This document shows positions 1 to 8,281 of a stretch of 64,000 nucleotides of DNA, in pieces. Position 1 is the stretch's first letter. Every line of letters starts with the position of its first letter. The DNA is from Kiloniella sp. EL199 (lineage in GTDB: Bacteria > Pseudomonadota > Alphaproteobacteria > Kiloniellales > Kiloniellaceae). A program made the position numbers and the translations under genes. The notes below the pieces were generated by a model that did not search any database, was not told the DNA's origin, and saw only the letters and a list, made by a program, of their open reading frames with translations. Location: positions 239,612-303,611 of the forward strand of contig NZ_OMPU01000014.1 of the NCBI RefSeq assembly GCF_900313065.1. Direction: 5' to 3'.

Positions 1-554
1 AGATTCTTGCCGCCAATGCCGTATTAATGCATTTCCTCTATTTCTCAGCCTATGGGCTGGATGGTTTTGCCCATGCAGCGGAAATAACAACGGGTCATGC
101 AAAGGGGAGAAACGACAATGAAGAGTTCAGGAAAGCCGTAAAAGCCAGTAGTGCCATGGCGTTTTTCACTGCAATTATCTTCGTTATACTCTTTTATCTG
201 TCTGGGCAGTTTATTGTAGATTTGTTCACAGATATCCCAAGTGTCAAATCGACTGCAGCAAGTTATATTTATTGGCCTATTATTATGCCGCTGATAAGTG
301 TTGCAAGCTTTCAATTGGACGGCATTTTCATTGGCACAACACGCACAGCAGATTTGCGAAATGCCATGATACAGTCATTGGCTACATTTCTGATCAGCGC
401 ATGGCTTCTTGTCCCAACATGGGGAAATCACGGACTATGGCTTGCAATGACTATTTACATGGCTGCGCGTGGTATAACGCTTCTGAAATATTACCCTGCG
501 CTTGCCAGATCAATTGGCCCCGGAACGAGCGAAATCAAATCTATTAAATCTTAA
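1..554 (+). CDS. MATE family efflux transporter, C-terminal part
   Basis: This is the 3' end of a multidrug/toxin-extrusion (MATE) transporter of the DinF-like branch, an inner-membrane antiporter that expels organic cations. The reading frame is open to the left edge with its first full codon at base 3, so the gene starts upstream; the ATG at 27 is internal. The opening residues (ILAANAVLM, then SAYGLDGFAHAAE) match the conserved segment of the second half of DinF-type proteins. Several hydrophobic helices follow, for example around AFFTAIIFVILFYLSG. About 184 residues are visible, against roughly 440 for a whole MATE protein. It converges on the histidine kinase gene with a 39-bp gap that holds no obvious terminator. 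Confidence 0.85.
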   Translation, partial: ILAANAVLMHFLYFSAYGLDGFAHAAEITTGHAKGRNDNEEFRKAVKASSAMAFFTAIIFVILFYLSGQFIVDLFTDIPSVKSTAASYIYWPIIMPLISVASFQLDGIFIGTTRTADLRNAMIQSLATFLISAWLLVPTWGNHGLWLAMTIYMAARGITLLKYYPALARSIGPGTSEIKSIKS

Positions 555-593
555 CTTCACTGAGATCAGAAATCCGGTGGATATTTAGGGCCA

Positions 594-2171
594 TTATTCA
601 CCATTCTGTGGTAGAGAAACAATAATAGACAGTCCACCGTCTTGACGGTTTTCTGCCCGGACATAACCGCCAATTGCCTCTACATTTCTGCGAACAATCC
701 ATAATCCAATACCCATGTGATTAGAGGATCCCACACTTGTTCCATACTGTTCACCTCCTCCGACATCCTGTCCTATTTTCTTTGGCCTGTAAGAAACATA
801 TCGTTCGAAAATACGCTCCAACTCACTTTCCGGCACACCGGGTCCACGGTCACGAACCGCCAACTCCGCTGTTTTTCTGCCATTGATTAAATCAACGGTA
901 ACTGTCGTACCACGCGGAGAAACTTCAAGAGCATTATCAATAATATTCTCAAGAATTGTCTCCAGCATGTCTTCACCTGCAAGAACAGAAATTTCATGAT
1001 CTATAGAGCTTTGCAAGATCACCCCTTGCTGGGAGAAGCTCACATTATAAGCTTCAAGCATCCTCAACAAGAGAGCAGAGAGATCAATATTTTCTCTGGG
1101 CGGATTCAAAAGTTCAGCTGAGGTATGTTCGAGATGACGAGCTGTCGAAACCAAATTCTCCAGGCGATCAAGAGCCTCCTCAACAACCTGAAGAGCCCGA
1201 CGGCCTCTTTTATTCTCTGTCTCGACCGTCTTGTTCAAAGGTTCAAGCGCTTGCCTGATAATTGCCAGAGGTGTTTTGAAAGCATGCGCATTATCCTCTG
1301 CAGCCCTACGAATAGAATCAGATGACTCCCGCAACGTATGAGTCATCCGATCAAATTCATGAGCAACAGGCTCCAGTTCTGGAACTTTGTTACTCATCAT
1401 AAAGCTGCTTTTGTCAACGCTCCCCTCACGAATACCACGGGCAAGATCACGAAAACGCATCAAATCACGCCACACGGTAAAAACAAGAATAGTGAGAATA
1501 AGTGCCATGCCAAGATAAATTGCAGCCGCAATCTGAACCTCAAGTGTTTTCCAGTAAGGTTGCCCGATAGAAGACCCAAGGAAAACTTCTGCCGACTGTG
1601 TTGCAATAACCGCCCAACACCCTGCATCTGTTCTGATTGCTGTCATTGAGGTCAGAAGCTCTTCAATCCCACTAGGTCGAAGATGTCTTATCGCCATAGG
1701 CCGTTCGATCAGACAGCTGGCAGTCAGATTATCGAAAACCCCTTGAGAGACCAGTGTTTCACGCTCTTTGCGTAACTCGTCCCCCGAAATTCGTGGCTCA
1801 GATGCAACAAAGAACACTCCCTGTACACCTTCTTCTCCAGCAGGGCGGAACAGAACTTTAATACCGTTGCCTTTAGTTGCTATGCGCTCGATTTCATCAG
1901 GTAAATCCAACAAAATAGATGGATCGGCACTCTCAAGCATCGGCCGCAAGCTTTCGGCCATAAGGCGTCCTTGTTCACGGACAGCGGTTAAAACAATATT
2001 TTGGCGATCCAGATCAGCCTGACGAAATTCTTGATACAAAAGGGCCGGGACAGCAAAAAACACCAAAAGCATAATAACAAACTTGGCAAACAACGAGTGT
2101 ACGGCCCGGCTCACTCGTGATCGCCGCACTTTCTGTTCACTCTCGTTTATGATCACGCTTTGATGCTTCAC
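594..2171 (-). CDS. Sensor histidine kinase, ChvG-like
   Basis: This 525-residue inner-membrane sensor kinase should phosphorylate the response regulator encoded 19 bp upstream. Two membrane helices (about 32-46 and 213-235) flank a periplasmic domain. A HAMP-like linker follows, then the dimerisation helix with the phospho-acceptor His296 in the motif NAHAFKTPLAIIRQ. The ATPase part has an N box (ENIIDNALEVSP), a G1 box (VRDRGPGVPE) and a G2 box (MGIGLWIVRRN). The His-Ala-Phe-Lys-Thr-Pro form of the H box is unusual against the common HELRTP. The pair resembles the ChvG/ChvI (ExoS/ChvI) acid- and envelope-stress systems of alphaproteobacteria by architecture and gene order; identity as the true orthologue is inferred. 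Confidence 0.85.
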   Translation of the reverse strand: MKHQSVIINESEQKVRRSRVSRAVHSLFAKFVIMLLVFFAVPALLYQEFRQADLDRQNIVLTAVREQGRLMAESLRPMLESADPSILLDLPDEIERIATKGNGIKVLFRPAGEEGVQGVFFVASEPRISGDELRKERETLVSQGVFDNLTASCLIERPMAIRHLRPSGIEELLTSMTAIRTDAGCWAVIATQSAEVFLGSSIGQPYWKTLEVQIAAAIYLGMALILTILVFTVWRDLMRFRDLARGIREGSVDKSSFMMSNKVPELEPVAHEFDRMTHTLRESSDSIRRAAEDNAHAFKTPLAIIRQALEPLNKTVETENKRGRRALQVVEEALDRLENLVSTARHLEHTSAELLNPPRENIDLSALLLRMLEAYNVSFSQQGVILQSSIDHEISVLAGEDMLETILENIIDNALEVSPRGTTVTVDLINGRKTAELAVRDRGPGVPESELERIFERYVSYRPKKIGQDVGGGEQYGTSVGSSNHMGIGLWIVRRNVEAIGGYVRAENRQDGGLSIIVSLPQNGE

Positions 2172-2190
2172 GATCTAACCTTCTGGTGAA

Positions 2191-2973
2191 TTAAGCCGTA
2201 CCTGACGGACCATCATTCCGCCAGCGATAGCCAAATCCGGGATAGTTTTCAATATGTTCAAAACCATCATCAATTTCACGGAATTTCTTACGTATGCGCT
2301 TAATGAATGACCGAACATTCGCTTTGTAGCCATCCGTACCGTAACCAGCGACGAAGTCCTTACCATGTACAAGATCGTATATCTGGCGGTAGCTGACATC
2401 GTTACCAATACCAGTGGCAAGAAAGCAGACAATTGCAAACTCTGTAAGTGTCAGATCAAGCTGTTCTCCTTTCCAGTAAGCCCGCATGATATCTTCCCGA
2501 ATTTCAAGATCACCAATACGAGAAGACAGTGGATTGCCTGCATCCTGTTCATCTGATTGAGCGGAAGAACTTCCCTTTGTACCTTCGGCAATCAACCGTA
2601 ACCGTTGTAAAATGATCGGCAAACGCCTGGATTTATCGATAAAATCAACGGCTCCCCAGCGAAGAGCAGCTTCTTCGTAAATTTCATCACTGAGCATTGT
2701 CAAAAAAATGACCGGATTATTCATACGCGCTTCGCGCAAGCGTCTAAGAACAGCTAAACCATCAAGCCCGGGCATACGCCAATCCAAGAGAATTGGATCA
2801 AGCGAGGGTTCATTCAATAAATAACTCAACACATCAGAGCCATTATCAAAATCAATAACATTAAACCCTTCTTCGGAAAGGTTCAGCCCAAGTGATTCTC
2901 GAAAAAGATCATCATCATCAACCAAAATAACGCGCGGACTTACTGTCTCAACTACTGTCGTCGCTGCCATCAT
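2191..2973 (-). CDS. OmpR-family response regulator, ChvI-like
   Basis: A 260-residue transcription factor with an N-terminal receiver domain (about 14-125) and a C-terminal winged helix (about 160-255). The acidic pocket is VDDDD at 18-22, the phospho-acceptor is Asp64 (ILLDWRMPG) and the conserved lysine is Lys114 (FIDKS). The linker near 130-145 is Ser/Gln/Asp-rich. The C-terminal block ending ENYPGFGYRW is of the kind seen in ChvI-like regulators of Rhodospirillales. The gene is the first of a two-gene operon with the sensor kinase (19 bp gap). The start has two adjacent Met codons, and the second could also be used. Confidence 0.87.
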   Translation of the reverse strand: MMAATTVVETVSPRVILVDDDDLFRESLGLNLSEEGFNVIDFDNGSDVLSYLLNEPSLDPILLDWRMPGLDGLAVLRRLREARMNNPVIFLTMLSDEIYEEAALRWGAVDFIDKSRRLPIILQRLRLIAEGTKGSSSAQSDEQDAGNPLSSRIGDLEIREDIMRAYWKGEQLDLTLTEFAIVCFLATGIGNDVSYRQIYDLVHGKDFVAGYGTDGYKANVRSFIKRIRKKFREIDDGFEHIENYPGFGYRWRNDGPSGTA

Positions 2974-3063
2974 TTTTTATCTCCTGCATTCACATTCATT
3001 ACTCTTGAGTGGTCACACACATCACAAATTCATCAAAGAATTTACTGTACAAATCAATTTGCC

Positions 3064-3849
3064 TCATGAATCAGGCGACAAACTGTCAAGAACGTCTCTT
3101 TTTAAAGAGTTCGTATCTTCCATTATTTTTTGAAAACAGGCCTGAACGACTGCATGATCCTCTTCGCTGATTGCACTTGGCTTTAACGGTGAAGTACTTT
3201 CTGTCAGTTTTTCATCATCGACTTTCAGCGATGTAACCCTTGAAAGACCATCCCCGTTCAAACCACTTTCATAAGCCAGAACTCGATAATCCCCAGCCTG
3301 ATCCAGTTTCGGGTAGAAAAAAATCTGCAAACTACAGGTCTCAATATCGTAACCCCAAACACGAGCGGGATAGACATCCCTAATCCATACAGGCTGTCCC
3401 AGTTTCTCCCGGACCTGAAGAAAAGACATGCCAAGCAGTTCGCTAATTTCCGGTGTAACCAATAACGATTTTTCTGAAGCATCCTGTTTTTCTGAAGCAT
3501 CCTGGTCGGATTGCAGTTCCAGCAAGCCTCCTACCGGTTCCGGCCTATCTGGTATATCTTCAGGCTTCCAGTTTGGTTTCGGAACCTCGAATTCAGCAAC
3601 CTCTTGCGGTTCATGCTCCGCATTACCGCGTGCAGCAATCTGAGGTTCAGCAGGCTTCTGTGCATCACTCGCAGTATTTTTGTTCGCAAAGAAACCGCCC
3701 TTACCTGGAAAATTACTGCATCCAGCTAAAAGAAGCATCATTACAAAGAAAAATGGATAACGAAGTGATCCCCCGACCCTGTTCATTCCTAGATGACATC
3801 CCAGCATAATTGTCTCGTAGCGCGAACGCTGATTATCCCTTATCGACAC
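3064..3849 (-). CDS. Predicted lipoprotein of unknown function
   Basis: I do not recognise this 261-residue protein. It has a lipoprotein signal ending in the lipobox LLAGC, so it should be lipid-anchored. The first possible start is a GTG at 3849 with GGAAGG just upstream; an internal ATG at 3786 would give the more usual length of signal peptide (MNRVGG then a hydrophobic stretch). A Pro/Glu-rich linker follows. The second half (about 130-215) has a small-domain pattern with ISELLGMSFLQVREKLGQP and VWGYDIETCSLQIFFYPKLD, reminiscent of lipoproteins of the SmpA/BamE type, though I would not assign it. A perfect in-frame 18-bp tandem duplication repeats QDASEK. It lies 90 bp upstream of the response regulator on the same strand. 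Confidence 0.75.
   Translation of the reverse strand: MSIRDNQRSRYETIMLGCHLGMNRVGGSLRYPFFFVMMLLLAGCSNFPGKGGFFANKNTASDAQKPAEPQIAARGNAEHEPQEVAEFEVPKPNWKPEDIPDRPEPVGGLLELQSDQDASEKQDASEKSLLVTPEISELLGMSFLQVREKLGQPVWIRDVYPARVWGYDIETCSLQIFFYPKLDQAGDYRVLAYESGLNGDGLSRVTSLKVDDEKLTESTSPLKPSAISEEDHAVVQACFQKIMEDTNSLKRDVLDSLSPDS
3469..3504. repeat. Perfect 18-bp tandem duplication inside the lipoprotein gene
   Basis: Two identical 18-bp units (3469-3486 and 3487-3504) lie head to tail and keep the reading frame, giving a doubled six-residue QDASEK segment in the lipoprotein's linker. A perfect copy suggests recent slippage. Confidence 0.9.
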
Positions 3850-3931
3850 AAACCTTCCAAGGCTTGTGTTTATTTTGTGGTCAAGACTTAATCGATGTTA
3901 AAACAAACAACGTATAAGCAATTCAAAACTG

Positions 3932-3963
3932 CCTGATAACAGTAAACCCTGATAACAGTAAAC
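3932..3963. repeat. Perfect 16-bp tandem repeat
   Basis: The unit CCTGATAACAGTAAAC occurs twice in direct succession (3932-3947, 3948-3963). It lies 83 bp upstream of the lipoprotein GTG, so it could be a doubled operator or a simple slippage duplication. Confidence 0.9.
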
Positions 3964-4098
3964 AAAGAGCAACCTTTCCCCTCAGAAGCCCGGCAAGAAT
4001 TCCGTCAGGATACCGGAGGAAACAAAAGCCGCCGTTGCCATCATAAACGATAACATCATTGATGACCACGGAAAGGCGATTACACTAACGTTTCCTTA

Positions 4099-4133
4099 TA
4101 GGCTTTAAAAAATGTCATTTTAAAGGAAGCCTA
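4099..4133. other. Interrupted A/T-rich inverted repeat
   Basis: TAGGC-TTTAAAA (4099-4110) pairs with TTTTAAA (4118-4124) and GCCTA (4129-4133), with a 7-nt loop and a GGAA bulge. It has no following T-run. It could be an operator or a leader hairpin; its role is unknown. Confidence 0.4.
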
Positions 4134-4339
4134 AACAAAATAGTAATTACTTGAGAAAGAAAGACAACCGGAAACCAGTAGAACTCCTGCTTTCAACCAT
4201 TGCACCGCATCAAATAAATCGGTATGTCAAACACTCCGTTTTGGAAATAATTTTACTAATGCATTTCCGTATGGGCCCGACAACTATATGATGCCCCTGT
4301 CCGGGTATGTTTTCTTAGAATATAATCAGCAGGAACCGA

Positions 4340-5467
4340 ATGAAAATCTGCCAAATTTGCGCTGTCGATTTCTCGCTTTACCATATGCTTCTTCCCTTGA
4401 TGAAGGGAATGCGGGATGCAGGACATGAAGTTGTTGGCGTATGCAGTGACGGCCCTTTGATCGAAAAGATTCGAGCTGAAGGATTCCGAGTTGAAACCAT
4501 CAAAATTGAGCGATCTTTAAATATTTTTTCGCATACCAAATCATTTGGCACTCTTACCCGCTTTTTCAAAAACGAGAAATTTGATCTGGTACACACACAC
4601 ACGCCTGTGGCATCTTTGATTGCTCGCTTTGCAGCCCGTGCTGCCAGTGTTCCCCAAATAGCCTATACAGCGCACGGTTTTTATTTTCACGAAAATATGC
4701 CTGCAATAAAGAAAAACATCTTTGTCGGACTGGAATGGATTGCCGGACGCTTTACAGATACGCTGTTCACCCAAGCCCAGGAAGATGCAGAAACAGCAAA
4801 GAGACACAAGCTGTGTAAAAACGGAACTATAGTTGCCATTGGCAATGGCATTAACGTCAACAAGTTTTATCCTGCGACCCCAAAATCCTACAGAAAAGCA
4901 CTCAGGACAGAACTGGGGGCAAAGGACGATGAAACTGTTATTTTGATGGTTGGACGCCTGGTCCGGGAAAAAGGCTATGTTGAGTTGATTGAAGCCATGA
5001 AGAAAGTCAACGCAACACTGTGGATTGTAGGAGATCGCCTTGCGAGTGATCACGCCACAGATATTGATGATGCCATGACACAGGCTAAAACAGATGAGAA
5101 GTTAAAAAAACGCATTCGGTTTCTCGGCTACCGTGATGATGTGAACCAAATCATGCGGGCTGCTGATATTTTTACTCTCCCCTCTCACCGAGAAGGAATG
5201 CCAAGATCAATTATCGAGGCAATGATGACTGGCCTTCCCGTCATTGCTACGAACATCCGGGGGTCTCGAGAAGAAGTAGATGATGGAAAGACGGGCATTC
5301 TGGTTCCTGTCAATGAACCAGAAAAGTTGTCCGATGCACTTTGTAAGCTCGTGAATAGTCCCAAGCTACGAGAAACCATGGGTACTGCAAGCAGAAAGCG
5401 TGCCCTAGATCTCTATGATGAGCAGAAAATAATCGCAACCCAACTCAAGCTTTTAAATCTCAATTAA
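4340..5467 (+). CDS. Glycosyltransferase family 4 (GT-B fold)
   Basis: A 375-residue cytoplasmic glycosyltransferase that should add a sugar from a nucleotide-sugar donor to a surface-glycan intermediate. It has the two Rossmann-like halves of a GT-B enzyme. The N-terminal acceptor half carries DLVHTHTPVASL (82-93) and TAHGFYFHEN (110-119). The donor half carries VGRLVREKG (204-212) and the family EX7E motif, Glu285 and Glu293, in REGMPRSIIEAM. CAGGAA lies 5 nt before the ATG. It is followed 10 bp later by waaA, which points to LPS core or a capsule-like polymer. The exact sugar and linkage cannot be told from the sequence. Confidence 0.85.
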   Translation: MKICQICAVDFSLYHMLLPLMKGMRDAGHEVVGVCSDGPLIEKIRAEGFRVETIKIERSLNIFSHTKSFGTLTRFFKNEKFDLVHTHTPVASLIARFAARAASVPQIAYTAHGFYFHENMPAIKKNIFVGLEWIAGRFTDTLFTQAQEDAETAKRHKLCKNGTIVAIGNGINVNKFYPATPKSYRKALRTELGAKDDETVILMVGRLVREKGYVELIEAMKKVNATLWIVGDRLASDHATDIDDAMTQAKTDEKLKKRIRFLGYRDDVNQIMRAADIFTLPSHREGMPRSIIEAMMTGLPVIATNIRGSREEVDDGKTGILVPVNEPEKLSDALCKLVNSPKLRETMGTASRKRALDLYDEQKIIATQLKLLNLN

Positions 5468-5477
5468 GGCAAAGTGC

Positions 5478-6764
5478 ATGACGACATTACGCACAAAAAT
5501 TGCCATGGGTTTATACGCTTCTGTTGCAACCTTTATGACACCGTTCGTTAAATATCATCTAACGAAACGTATAAAACGCGGTAAAGAGCATCCTGTTCGT
5601 TTTACAGAAAAGCTTGGCCATGTGTCTCAAACAAGACCCAAAAGCAAGTTGGTATGGATACACGGGGCATCTGTCGGGGAATCTCTTTCGATCCTTCCTC
5701 TACTTGAAACTTTTCACAACCTACAACCAGATCTGAAGTTCCTTGTTACAACAGGGACAGTAACATCAGCACGATTGATGGAAGAGCGCTTGCCGCCATA
5801 CGCTATGCATCAATTTGTGCCGGTTGACCTGCCTCTGGCCATTGGACGTTTTCTTAAAAATTGGCGCCCGGATATTGCTCTGGTTGTTGAATCAGAGCTA
5901 TGGCCCAATATGATTTTCCAAACGAAAGCCCGGAATATTCCCCTTGTACTTCTCAACGGGCGTATGTCACAAAAATCTGCAAAGTCCTGGGGCAAAGCGT
6001 CATTTTTCATTCAAGATTTACTGAATCAATTTGACCTAATCCTCGCCCAATCAGCAACAGATGTACGTCGCTATACAGAATTGGGGGCACCACATGTTAA
6101 GAAGCAAAGTAATCTTAAGTTCGCAGCCGCACCTTTAAGTTATAAACAAGATGACTTTGATAAGCTTTCAACACAGATAGGCACACTACCTGTCTGGTTT
6201 GCCAGTTCCACCCATAGGGGTGAAGAGGTTTTTCTGGCAGAGACACATGAAAAGCTTAGAGAAAAAATTCCAAACCTGCTTTGTATCATTGCCCCCAGGC
6301 ACCCGGAACGAGGTCCCGAAATTCTCAATGAATTTCAAAGAAAAAACCTTCCTCTTACTCTCAGAAGCGAAGGCAAGGGTATAACGCCCGATACCTCCAT
6401 TTATCTGGCCGATACTTTGGGAGAGCTAGGGCTTTTTTATGCCCTCTCACCTGTGGTCGTCATCGGGGGATCATTGTTACGCAAAGGCGGTCAAAATCTT
6501 CTGGAACCAGCCAGACAGAACTGCGCTATTATCTGTGGACCTGAAATGCAGAACTTTGAAGAAATCTGCAACGAAATGGTTGAAAATCATGCTGTTATAA
6601 AGCTCACTCAAGCGGAAGATGTCACAACACAACTGGAAGCGCTTTTACTCAATGAACCACATCAACAGAAATTGGCGCAAAAAGCTGCTGTTTATGTGAA
6701 AGATCGCGGACAGGAAATTAATGATGTGGCTAGAGAGATACTGCAAAAAATCCCGGTTGGGTAA
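5478..6764 (+). CDS. waaA: 3-deoxy-D-manno-octulosonic acid (Kdo) transferase
   Basis: WaaA (KdtA) transfers Kdo from CMP-Kdo to the lipid A precursor on the cytoplasmic face of the inner membrane. The 428-residue length is typical. An N-terminal membrane-anchoring helix (about 8-27) is followed by RFTEKLG and the catalytic motif WIHGASVGE, with the expected base Glu68. Further family blocks are VESELWPN, LLNGRMS, APRHPERG and GGSLLRKGGQNLLEPA. It forms a two-gene operon with the upstream glycosyltransferase. The last codons overlap a hairpin that appears to terminate the convergent deacetylase gene. Confidence 0.93.
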   Translation: MTTLRTKIAMGLYASVATFMTPFVKYHLTKRIKRGKEHPVRFTEKLGHVSQTRPKSKLVWIHGASVGESLSILPLLETFHNLQPDLKFLVTTGTVTSARLMEERLPPYAMHQFVPVDLPLAIGRFLKNWRPDIALVVESELWPNMIFQTKARNIPLVLLNGRMSQKSAKSWGKASFFIQDLLNQFDLILAQSATDVRRYTELGAPHVKKQSNLKFAAAPLSYKQDDFDKLSTQIGTLPVWFASSTHRGEEVFLAETHEKLREKIPNLLCIIAPRHPERGPEILNEFQRKNLPLTLRSEGKGITPDTSIYLADTLGELGLFYALSPVVVIGGSLLRKGGQNLLEPARQNCAIICGPEMQNFEEICNEMVENHAVIKLTQAEDVTTQLEALLLNEPHQQKLAQKAAVYVKDRGQEINDVAREILQKIPVG

Positions 6765-6776
6765 CAATTAACCGGG
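6743..6776 (-). terminator. Rho-independent terminator of the deacetylase gene
   Basis: CCCGGTT (6752-6758) pairs with AACCGGG (6770-6776). Read on the minus strand, the stem is followed by a run of six T (6746-6751). The minus-strand gene ends at 6791, so this is its terminator, although it lies partly within the end of waaA. Confidence 0.6.
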
Positions 6777-6790
6777 CAAGCAACAGTACC

Positions 6791-7702
6791 CTATGATATT
6801 CGATCCAGTTTCTGAGACAAAAGGATCAACCCTTCCAATGTAGATGGTGCCATATACCTTTCAAAAATCGGAAGCTGTGTTACAGGATCTTTTTGTAGTG
6901 CCCTATTCACCGATTGCCTGCTCATCAAAACAGCAGAACATTTTGCTTCCTTGGCGCAGATAAATGTATGCACATCCACGTCTTTTGTCCCACCGAAAGG
7001 AACTGCAAAGGAAGAGGTCGTTCTATATTCCCCACTATTGAGCCAAGCTTGACAGGAAGTGATCTCTTCACGCTGCTGATCTTGTGACAAAGAAGATAAA
7101 ACATAATGAGAGGCACTGTGATTTCCGTAACTGATCAGAGGGTTCACAATCAGATCATCCTTTTTCGCAATCACCTTGGAAAGGTCAAGCAACTCATTGT
7201 CAAAATTGTTCTCGGCAAAAAAATCATCTAATGCCTGATCTATAAGCTTACTATTCAGCTCTGGCTTTTTGCTATCTTTATAAAATCGTTCTGATCTTAT
7301 TTGTTGCGCCCATTTTTCTTGCGAAAAGTATCTTAAAAAGGCTCCTTCAAGCCCTTTTGACAGGACAAGCCGTACTTTGTCCCGCCAAAAAATGCCCCCA
7401 TCAATCAGGTTACTGTTGAGAAATATCGTAGATGGCAATTTTTCACTAATCAACCAAGGTATCGCGTGGGTAAATAGATCTGTATAGGCATCGTCAAAAG
7501 TAATTACTGCAAGGCCTTGCCGGTTCTCTGCCGCAATAAAATCATCCAAAGAAACGATTTCAAACTGATCTCGCAACCACGTTATCTGTTTCCTGAATTC
7601 AATCGGGTTGACGTTATGCAAACGACTTTCCAAGCCCATTGGAATATTTTCAAAAACGCCATGATACAACAGGATGTGACCACTTTGATATTTAGCCGTC
7701 AA
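6791..7702 (-). CDS. Polysaccharide deacetylase family protein (NodB-like)
   Basis: A 303-residue protein of the carbohydrate esterase 4/NodB family, which removes N- or O-acyl groups from glycans. Motif 1 is present as ITFDDAYTD with Asp70 and Asp71. A metal-binding His motif is seen as GNHSASH further on, where the family has HxxxH. There is no signal peptide, so it would act in the cytoplasm or on a membrane-bound lipid-linked sugar. It converges with the waaA operon, which fits a role in surface-glycan maturation, but the substrate is unknown. Confidence 0.75.
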   Translation of the reverse strand: MTAKYQSGHILLYHGVFENIPMGLESRLHNVNPIEFRKQITWLRDQFEIVSLDDFIAAENRQGLAVITFDDAYTDLFTHAIPWLISEKLPSTIFLNSNLIDGGIFWRDKVRLVLSKGLEGAFLRYFSQEKWAQQIRSERFYKDSKKPELNSKLIDQALDDFFAENNFDNELLDLSKVIAKKDDLIVNPLISYGNHSASHYVLSSLSQDQQREEITSCQAWLNSGEYRTTSSFAVPFGGTKDVDVHTFICAKEAKCSAVLMSRQSVNRALQKDPVTQLPIFERYMAPSTLEGLILLSQKLDRIS

Positions 7703-7762
7703 TTATTTTTCCTAATGTAACCATTTCCTTGACACCAGTTATTCGAACGAAAGTTAGGAACT

Positions 7763-8215
7763 TCATTCTTTATAGGCAATAACCTCTACCCGGCGATCTT
7801 CATCTGCCTTATCTCCGGTTCCCCAAAGAGAGAAACTCCCATAGGCTTCACCACGGAAAACGGTTTCAATCCTCTTTTTGGCTATACCTTTTTTAACCAG
7901 GTAATTCTTGGCGCTTTGCGCCCGTTTAAGAGACAATTTTTTATTGGCTTCCGGATCACCCTGTTTATCAGCCTGACCGATGGCACAGATTTTAAGTGAA
8001 GGATGACCATCAACAACGTCAAATAGATCATCTATTTTTTTTTGCGCTTTTTTGGAAAGGCTGGATTGCCCAACGTCAAAATAAATGACTTTTTTCACCA
8101 GAGGGTTTTGATCAACTGGCACTGAACAATCAACCGGGCTAGACATCGCAGTAGAAATAGTAACACCCAGCACCAAGCAGCCAGGAACCAAATACCGAAT
8201 GACAAACTTCACCAT
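7763..8215 (-). CDS. OmpA-domain envelope protein
   Basis: A 150-residue protein with an N-terminal signal peptide (about 1-25) followed by a single C-terminal OmpA/MotB-type domain. The domain shows IYFDVGQSSLSKKAQKKIDDL and ends in DRRVEVIAYKE. The usual NxxLSxxRA helix is represented by NKKLSLKRAQSAKNYLVKKG. Such domains bind the diaminopimelate of peptidoglycan, so a periplasmic, wall-associated role is likely. There is no beta-barrel and no lipobox, and the protein is much shorter than OmpA. It stands alone between the deacetylase and dusA on the same strand. Confidence 0.8.
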   Translation of the reverse strand: MVKFVIRYLVPGCLVLGVTISTAMSSPVDCSVPVDQNPLVKKVIYFDVGQSSLSKKAQKKIDDLFDVVDGHPSLKICAIGQADKQGDPEANKKLSLKRAQSAKNYLVKKGIAKKRIETVFRGEAYGSFSLWGTGDKADEDRRVEVIAYKE

Positions 8216-8281
8216 GATAAGTACCCCCTTAAATATGTCTTCTGTAAATCAGTTTAGCTTACTGACCACGAGAAAACTACC

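Larger units (their letters stand above)
3850..4339. other. 490-bp intergenic region between divergent genes
   Basis: This gap separates the minus-strand lipoprotein gene from the plus-strand glycosyltransferase gene and must hold both promoters. It contains a perfect 16-bp tandem repeat and an A/T-rich interrupted palindrome, both listed separately. No open frame in it looks coding. Confidence 0.7.

Noticed and set aside
4099..4124. CtrA-type TTAA-N7-TTAA site
   Set aside because: The spacer between the TTAA elements is 11, not 7 bp.
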